Source: an uncultured Commensalibacter sp. (GTDB taxonomy: Bacteria; Pseudomonadota; Alphaproteobacteria; Acetobacterales; Acetobacteraceae). From it: a DNA stretch of 64,000 nucleotides. The notes under the pieces are model-generated. The model saw nothing but the letters and a program-made list of their open reading frames with translations. It did not search any database and had not been told where the DNA came from. Shown piece by piece: positions 57,629 to 64,000 of the stretch (the first letter of the stretch is position 1; the number at the start of each line of letters is the position of its first letter). The stretch is from positions 1-64,000 of the forward strand of contig CAMPDW010000006.1 in the NCBI GenBank assembly GCA_946699565.1, written 5' to 3'. The position numbers and the translations under genes are program-made.

Positions 57629-58291
57629 ATGAATTTTTATGTATTAGTTTTTATTAAATTCATAATTGGTTTTGCTGTAATTATTTTTTACTTTAATCAA
57701 TCTGGCAAAACACAACTTTCCCAAATGACACCTGTTGATTTAATTGGTAACTTTGTATTGGGTGGTATTATCGGGGGTGTTATTTATACGGATAGTATTT
57801 CTCTTTTGCGATATGTTGTTGTACTGATTATCGGCACATTACTAATGCATTTCCTTAATTTTATTGCTAAGAAATTTGATGTTTTTCGTTCTTTGGCACT
57901 TGGAAATACAATCGTTTTTATTAAAAACGGTTCTTTATTGATGGATAATATTCAGGATAAGAAAAATAAAATTGATATGATTAATATTATGTCTAGTCTA
58001 CATTCCAGAGGTATCAGTTCAATGCAAGAAATATATTATGCACAAATTGAACCTAATGGTGCATTGACTATTAAAAATAGAGATGAAAAAGAACCTTCTG
58101 TTATTTTGATTTTAGAGAGAGAGATTAAAGATTGTCCATCTCATTTATTGGAAATTAGTGAAGAGACTGTTTTGTATTTATTGAATAAATATTCATTAAA
58201 ATTAGAAGATATTTATTTGGCTGAATATTACGATCAAAAAGTTATGTTTTCTTTATATGATGGAAAAAGAATTACAGTTCCATTTAATTAA
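57629..58291 (+). CDS. DUF421 (YetF/YcaP-like) membrane protein
   Basis: A 220-residue protein with three N-terminal membrane helices (about 1-80) followed by a cytoplasmic beta-rich domain. Signatures: LSQMTPVDLIGNFVLGGIIGGVIY and the DUF421 segment MSSLHSRGISSMQEIYYAQIEPNGALTI. The function is unknown; Bacillus YetF relatives affect membrane or spore properties. It stands between two decayed regions with its own promoter and a hairpin downstream. Confidence 0.85.
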   Translation: MNFYVLVFIKFIIGFAVIIFYFNQSGKTQLSQMTPVDLIGNFVLGGIIGGVIYTDSISLLRYVVVLIIGTLLMHFLNFIAKKFDVFRSLALGNTIVFIKNGSLLMDNIQDKKNKIDMINIMSSLHSRGISSMQEIYYAQIEPNGALTIKNRDEKEPSVILILEREIKDCPSHLLEISEETVLYLLNKYSLKLEDIYLAEYYDQKVMFSLYDGKRITVPFN

Positions 58292-58685
58292 TAATGTTAT
58301 TTTCTGTCTTAGCTATAATATATCTTGAATTATGGAAGGAGACCAACGAACAATGATAACATGGAATATCATCAAAAAATAAACATAATATTAATTAAAT
58401 CATTGATGAATAACATAATAAAATTAGATGATTTAATAACTTTTAAATCATTTATTTTTAAAAGATAAAAAGAAAATAATATTATTTTTATTATTTTATG
58501 ATTATGTTGCATATAAAAAATAATAATTTCGCCTATTTTAAAAAAATTATTTATTTTGATGATTCTTAACGCATTCGTAAATATTAATTTTATTTAAATG
58601 TTTTTTAATTTAAGTCATGTATTTTTCAGGTTTTAAATGATAAAAAATATAAATTCTTCCTTTTTTTGATTAGTATAATTTTTAT
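58292..58685. other. Intergenic region between DUF421 gene and macroglobulin pseudogene
   Basis: AT-rich, no gene recognised. It contains a hairpin at 58428-58459. A degraded signal-peptide-like reading just before 58690 probably belongs to the macroglobulin pseudogene start. Confidence 0.35.
58428..58459 (+). terminator. Possible terminator downstream of DUF421 gene
   Basis: ATGATTTAA (58428-58436) and TTAAATCAT (58443-58451) form a 9-base stem with a 6-base loop, followed by TTATTTTT. It is AT-only apart from two pairs and about 135 bases after the gene, so support is modest. Confidence 0.4.
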
Positions 58686-61600
58686 TTGTTTAACATTTTT
58701 TATACTTTACCTATTTACAGTATTGATAATCAGCATGGTGCCGATAGTCATCAAAATTTAACAGTTCTTGATGTACCTGAAAGAGATATTGGTGACTGGG
58801 ATAGTCTTGCTGTAACTTTTTCATCTCCTTTGAATGAAAACCAGAATTTTGAAGATAAAATGCATCTCGTTGATAAAGAAACAGGTAAAGTAGTTGGGGC
58901 ATGGATTTTATCCAAAGATCGTCAAGAACTTATCTTTAGTCATTTAGAACCTGATCAGAAATTGATATTAACGATTGATCCAGAATTACAAGGGAATGAT
59001 GGCAAAATTTTGAAAGAAGAATATCATACATCGATACAGACAAAAAATCTGAAACTAAATATTGGTTTTGCCAGTTAGGGTTCTTTATTTCCTATAAAAT
59101 TAGCCGAAGGTTTGCCTGTTACAACGTTAAATGTAAAACAAGCAACGATTGAATTTTTTAGATTAAGAGATAATCAGCTTACTCACTTCTTTTCTAAAAA
59201 AGGCTCTTCTTTGATAACGCTAAGTTATAGTATTTCAAATTTGGTTGATAAAGCGAATCTGGTTTATACGGGTACTTTTAAATTGAATGTGGAAAAGAAT
59301 CGTCGTCAGAAATTCTTATTACCGATTTCATCCATTCAACTTTTACAAAAAAAGGTATTTATTTTGCTGTTATGCATCCCGCTTCGATGTACGATTCTAG
59401 TTATCCTGTTACTGTATTTATAATTTCTGATATTGGTATTTCTGCTCATCGTTATCAAGATAACGATCAAATTAGTGTTTTTACACAATCTTTAGAAACA
59501 GGAGATGTTTTACCCCATGTTCATATCAGTGCTTTGAATGTTTATGGACAAATCATTGCAATGAAGTCTTCGGATAAAAATGGTTATGCGAATTTGAGGA
59601 ATATGTCCGAAGCTAAATATTTAATAGCGACACAAAATGTACAAACATCTTTTATAAAATTAAATTCACCTGCTTTGAATTTATCTGAATTTAAAATTAA
59701 TGGTGATAATTAACATAACCTTCAGTTTTTTGCTTTTGAACCTTGTGATTTATACCGTCCTGAAGAAACAGTTCCATTAAATGCTTTATTAAGGGATATT
59801 GGTAGGCAGCCTATTAAGGATATTCCTGTTAATGCGATTATTTATAATGCTGAAGGCAAAAAATTTCAAAATTTTGTTTAGAATGCTTTGGATACAGGAT
59901 TTTATCAATATTAGTTGAAATTACTTGTTAATGCCGTAACTGGAAAATGGTATATTGTTATAAAAGCAGGTGAAAAAGAATTAAATCATTATCAGTTTTC
60001 TGTTGAAGATTTTTTACCTGAACGTATGGGATTATCTTTACAACCAGGAAACAATATGCTTTTAACCCCTGAACAAGATTTAAATATTAAGGTTAATGGT
60101 TGGTATTTATATGGTGTGCCTGCAAGTTAGAATCTTTTGTCAGGTACGGTTACTATGCAGTCGCTAAGAAATGCGGTTTATCAATTACCGGGGTTTGAAT
60201 TTGGTGAAAAAACTTAGTAAACGGATGGATTTTAATGAGATTAATCTAGATCAATTAGGTCACGGTCTTATTAAATTGGACAACCAGTGGCGAAAGATAA
60301 AATCACCTGTGCAATTAATTACTGAGGCAAGTTTATTTGAAACGGGTGGACGTCCAGTTGTAAGGTACCTGACCCAATCTGTATGGCCAGCAAGGCAATT
60401 GATTGGAAATTCGACCTCTTTTTGATAAGACTATAGCTGAAGGGAAACCTATCCAATTTGAAGTTGTTTTGGCAGATGCGAAAGGGTATAAATTACCAGT
60501 AAAAGATTTAAAGGTTCGATTTATTCATAAACGTCATGATTATTTCTGAGTTTATTCTAACGATACAGGATGGGGAAGTCATTTTCACTAAAAAGATATT
60601 CTTGAACATGAACAAATTTTAAATATAGACCAAAATAAAACAGCAACGCTAACTTTTCCTTCTAAAGATTTGGGACATTATCGGTTGGAAATTTTTAACC
60701 CCGTTACAGGTTTAACCTCTAGCTATTCTTTTGAAACTAGATATTTTGAGGAGGCAGGATCGGAAGAGAGTTTGCGTCTTGATCAAGTTAAAATTAGGTT
60801 GAATAAAATTGCTTATAAAGCGGGTGATGTTGCCCAAATTACGTTGACCCCTCCTTTAGATGGTAAAGGATATTTAGCTGTAGAATCATCTGATCAATTA
60901 TTATGGCAACAACCAATTCAGGCTACAGCGAAAGGTTCAAATTTTATCCTTTCTATTGATCCAAAATGGTTACGCCATGATTTGTGTATATTACAACGAT
61001 GATTATTCGTCTTAGTGATCGTAAAGTTGGGACAACTCTAAAGCGTGCGTGCTGTTGGAATATTACATTTACCCTTAGATTGACAAGATCGTATATTGAA
61101 TCTGCAAATGTCTATGGATACTAAAATTGAACCTTTAATTACGTATAAAATCAAAGTCAAAGTTGTTAATGCCAAAGGGATTCGTGTAAAAAATGCAACG
61201 GTTTTTATTATCTGCTGTGGATATGGGTGTTCTAAATATTACAAATTATAAAACGTCTGATCTTTTTAATGCTTTTTTTAATCGTAAGGCGTATAATGTT
61301 GACCAGTTTGATGTTTATGGTAAACTTACCGAAGCAGGTCAAAATCCTGTTGCAAGTTTAGCCTTTGGTGGGGATATTGTTGCAAAGGGTGGAAAGCTTC
61401 CTGACACTAAAATTAAAATTGTTACAATTCAAAATAAACCTGTACATGTGAATGTACAAGGTGAAGCTGAAATTCCAATTATTGTCTCAGATTTCAATGG
61501 TGAATTAAGAATAATGGGACAAGTATGAACCGCCAATCAATTTAGTATGGCAGAAAATAAAATAATAGTTGCCGTCCCTATTGTTGTCGAAATGTCAACA

Positions 61601-62640
61601 CCACGTTTCTTGGCAGGGGGTGATGAAACGGTTTTGGCACTCGATTTGACGAATATGACCAAACAAAAGCAAAAACTAATCGTTCATCTTAAAACAGAAG
61701 GATATATAGTTGTAACGTCTGCAAGAGATCAATCTGCTATTCTGGCTCCTAATGAGCGAAAAACTTTAAAAATCCCTGTTAAAGCAAGAATAGGTATGGG
61801 TGATGGAATAATCAAAGTTGATGTTTCTGAGCTTGTATTCGAAGGAAAAAATTAAGTATTAAGTCGCGTTCCCAATCTTTAATAGTACAGACTGAATTAA
61901 ATAAAAATGCTTGGCAAATTTCTCCAAAGATTATGCATAATCTTGATCTTTTAGGGCGTGAAGGTAAATTAAGTATAAATCCCTATCCACTTTTGAATTT
62001 ATCTAAATATATTGAGGAATTAAAGGCTTATCCTTATGGATGTGCTGAACAAACAACAAGAATAATTTATCCATCTCTTTTTGCTATTAAGGATTTATTA
62101 GTAAAATTTCATATTATTAATAATTATACCGATCAACAGCGTCATGTCGCGATTAATGAAGGCATTTCTCATTTATTAACGATGCAGCGTTCAAATGGAA
62201 GTTTCGGTTTATGGACTAGTGATAGCTCAGAAGAATATTGGCTGACCGTTTATGTTACGGATTTTTTCGTTCAGGCACGGGATCGAGGATATATGATTCC
62301 TGAATATGCAATGCAAAATGCTTTGGTGGTTGATTTCCTGCCTGCTGGATTGGAGTTGGAAAATCAGGATCTTTTGAATACTTCTGTTAATTTAGAAAAC
62401 GTAGGAAAGACGGTAAAAAAAATTGCTTGAAAATATGCAGGAGGCATCTATTTAACATCAAGAATATCGAGATGATCGTTACGTAGCCCAATTGGATCTT
62501 CGTAGTGCTACTGAACTAGTTTATTCGGCCAGCGTGGTGACGCCTAGAAGCTATCGTGTTCCAGCGGCTCTACATTACAGTCAATGTATAGACCTAATCA
62601 TTTTGCAAGAGCCGGTGATCACTTAACATTAAAGGTTAAA
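58686..62640 (+). pseudogene. Broken alpha-2-macroglobulin-like protein gene (yfhM type)
   Basis: Bacterial macroglobulins are periplasmic thioester proteins that trap proteases, usually encoded beside PBP1C. Here the gene can be followed over 4 kb in pieces: MG1-like LTVLDVPERDIGDWDSLAVTF, then EFFRLRDNQL, FFAFEPCDLYRPEETVPLNALLRD, VEDFLPERMGLSLQPG, KGYLAVESSDQLLWQQPI and the thioester site YPYGCAEQTTR (62032-62061). Stops of all three kinds (for example TAG 59077, TAA 59711, TAG 60128, TGA 60548) and frameshifts (about 60411 and 62430) break it at least ten times. A deletion fuses IPEYAMQ to NALVVDFLPAGLE at about 62312. The CxEQ thioester residues are retained, but the gene is dead. Confidence 0.9.
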
Positions 62641-62716
62641 TTACACATTAAATTGAATAAGTAGGTTAACAAGGCGTACATCAATATATTTATGTACGTT
62701 TTTTCGGGAATAAACT

Positions 62717-64000
62717 GTGTCTGTTAAAAGGATTATGCATAAGATTTGTCGAAAGGGAATATTATCCTGTTTTTGTATCTGTGTTGGATTATTTATTGCG
62801 GATAAAATTTATCCTCTTCCTTTACCAAATGACAGTTCTGCTCGCATTGTTCTGGCTGAAGATGGAACGCTTTTATGTCATTTTATCAATCAAAAAAGGG
62901 TTTGGTGTTACCCTGTTATCATCCAACAGGTTTCACCTTATTATATCCAAGCCTTATTAGCTTATGAAGATCGATGGTTTTATCATCATCCTAGGATTAA
63001 TTTTTTTGCTTTGGTTAGAGCTCTGGGACAAGATATATATAATCGTCAGATTGTCTCAGGGGGTAGTACGCTTTCAATGCAGGTTGCCTGTATTGTCGAT
63101 CCCTGTTCTCATACTTATTTTGGAAAAATTAGACAGATTTTTCGAGCAATGCAGCTTGAGTGGTATCTAAATAAAGATCAGATTTTGACCATTTATTTAA
63201 ATCATGTTTCTTACGGCGGGATAAAAGAAGGTATCGCAGCAGCAAGTTGGACATATCTTGGCAAATCACTAGATCAGCTTACCAAAGGAGAAGCAGCTCT
63301 ATTAGCTGTTCTTCCACAAGCACCTAGTCGTTTAAGACCAGACCGTTATCCAGAGCGCGCTAAGGAGGCTCGTGATAAAGTTCTGGATCGATTAACTGAA
63401 TTTAAGGTTTGGTCCACTAAAGATATTCAGGATATCAAAGAAGAAAATGTTTTATTAAGCAAACATTAGATTCCACAATTAGCACCTTTGTTAGCAAGAC
63501 GGTTATCGATTCAAAGCACAAATGCAGTCATTCATAGCACTCTTAATATCGATATGCAGCGTCATTTAGAAGAGCTTCTCGAAAACTGGAAAAATCGTTT
63601 ATCTACTCATAATTCTGTCGCTATTTTAGTCGTGGATTCAATGACAATGCAAGTTAAGGCTTATCTTGGTTCTATAAGTTTACAAGATAAGCAACGATTC
63701 GGTTATGTAGATATGGTGACGGCCATTCGTTCTCCAGGTTTGACTTTAAAACCTTTTCTTTATGGATTGGCTCTTGATGATGGGCTTATTCACTCTGAAT
63801 CACTATTGTAGGATGTACCAAGACAGTCCAGTCATTATAGACCAGAAGATTTTTCTTCTTCATTTACAGGTCCTGTGCCGGTAAGTCAGACTTTGCAAAT
63901 GTCGTTTAATCTTCCAGCCGTAAAGGTGCTTGAAGCCTATGGGCTGAAGAAATTTTATGGAAAATTAATGGGTGCTGGTATAAAATTAAAATTGCCATCA
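62717..64000 (+). pseudogene. pbpC: Broken penicillin-binding protein 1C gene, runs past window end
   Basis: A bifunctional peptidoglycan synthase of the PBP1C type. The GTG start leads to a membrane anchor (about 15-32), then SARIVLAEDG and the GT51 glycosyltransferase domain with YEDRWFYHHPRINFFALVRAL, SGGSTLSMQVACIVDP and LLAVLPQAPSRLRPDRYPERA. In-frame TAG codons stand at 63467-63469 and 63809-63811, both where family members commonly have Gln. The transpeptidase SxxK site, usually PGSTLKPF, reads PGLTLKPF, so the nucleophile Ser is Leu (TTG at 63739-63741). The frame otherwise continues through DVPRQSSHYRPEDF to the window end. It follows the macroglobulin pseudogene. Confidence 0.88.

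Noticed and set aside
62717..64000. PBP1C kept functional by TAG read-through
   Set aside because: The neighbouring macroglobulin has TAG, TAA and TGA stops plus frameshifts, and the PBP1C active-site Ser is lost, so decay is simpler than suppression.

Overview
The window is a strongly AT-rich, gene-dense bacterial chromosome segment that reads as an alphaproteobacterium of the Acetobacteraceae, most like the insect-associated Commensalibacter group. This rests on recognised gene families and their arrangement (hemE-HAD-hemJ, a plant-type gshA, metX-metW with metZ, a cysI locus with DUF2849 and DUF934, aroQ-accB-accC, a waaA-lpxK lipid A cluster), on low GC, and on several genes caught in the process of decay. 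No similarity search was run; the taxonomic call is inference.

Layout. 1-3.4 kb: a partial tRNA-Ala and an AhpD-like gene on the minus strand, then a GTAC-motif-rich intergenic block (a candidate replication origin or regulatory block) and hemE-HAD-hemJ on the plus strand. 3.4-9.8 kb: a secreted unknown, two tandem SemiSWEET-like genes, and a polyol/sugar-acid type MFS permease followed by four wrecked genes (two SDRs, a quinone-oxidoreductase-like gene, a LysR regulator). 9.8-11.7 kb: queE-queC-queD (preQ0 and queuosine precursors); folE, which supplies the first step, is at 31.7 kb. 11.7-20 kb: an ETF-beta-type methyltransferase pseudogene, ubiA, rsmE, gshA, an iron-type alcohol dehydrogenase, a LolA-like carrier, rsmI and a penicillin-binding-protein activator. 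19.9-23.9 kb: lipid A genes (acyltransferase, lpxK, waaA, DUF374 acyltransferase). 24-26.5 kb: sulfite reductase locus. 26.7-33.9 kb: a universal stress protein, fabI, aroC, a 57-codon small ORF, cbpA-cbpM type chaperone genes, folE, metZ and tRNA-Gly(CCC). 34-45.6 kb: a SulP transporter, metX-metW, a YihY-like protein, RlpA, aroQ-accB-accC, apt, an SDR, and a sirtuin-UDG pair. 45.7-58.3 kb: a glycosyltransferase with an unusual C-terminal part, a DUF3772/MscS channel, YigZ, tldD, ctaA, TVP38, GST, thiM, an SDR, a COG2958 pseudogene and a DUF421 membrane protein. 58.7-64 kb: the neighbouring alpha-2-macroglobulin (yfhM type) and penicillin-binding protein 1C genes, both broken.

Functional links. 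Sulfite reductase makes sulfide, which MetZ can place on an activated homoserine made by MetX, with MetW next to it. FolE, QueD, QueE and QueC form a continuous route from GTP to preQ0. HemE, HemJ and CtaA are heme steps. LpxL-like, LpxK, WaaA and the DUF374 protein finish lipid A-Kdo. The broken genes share a theme: sugar/polyol catabolism, regulation, optional protein methylation and a periplasmic macroglobulin/peptidoglycan defence module, which fits a host-restricted lineage losing accessory functions while keeping core metabolism.

I did not find a convincing new multi-gene system. The items most worth a second look are the GTAC-rich block before hemE, the coordinated decay of the macroglobulin-PBP1C module, the retained permease inside a dead polyol locus, the fused glycosyltransferase, and a terminator-like hairpin inside the lpxL coding sequence.
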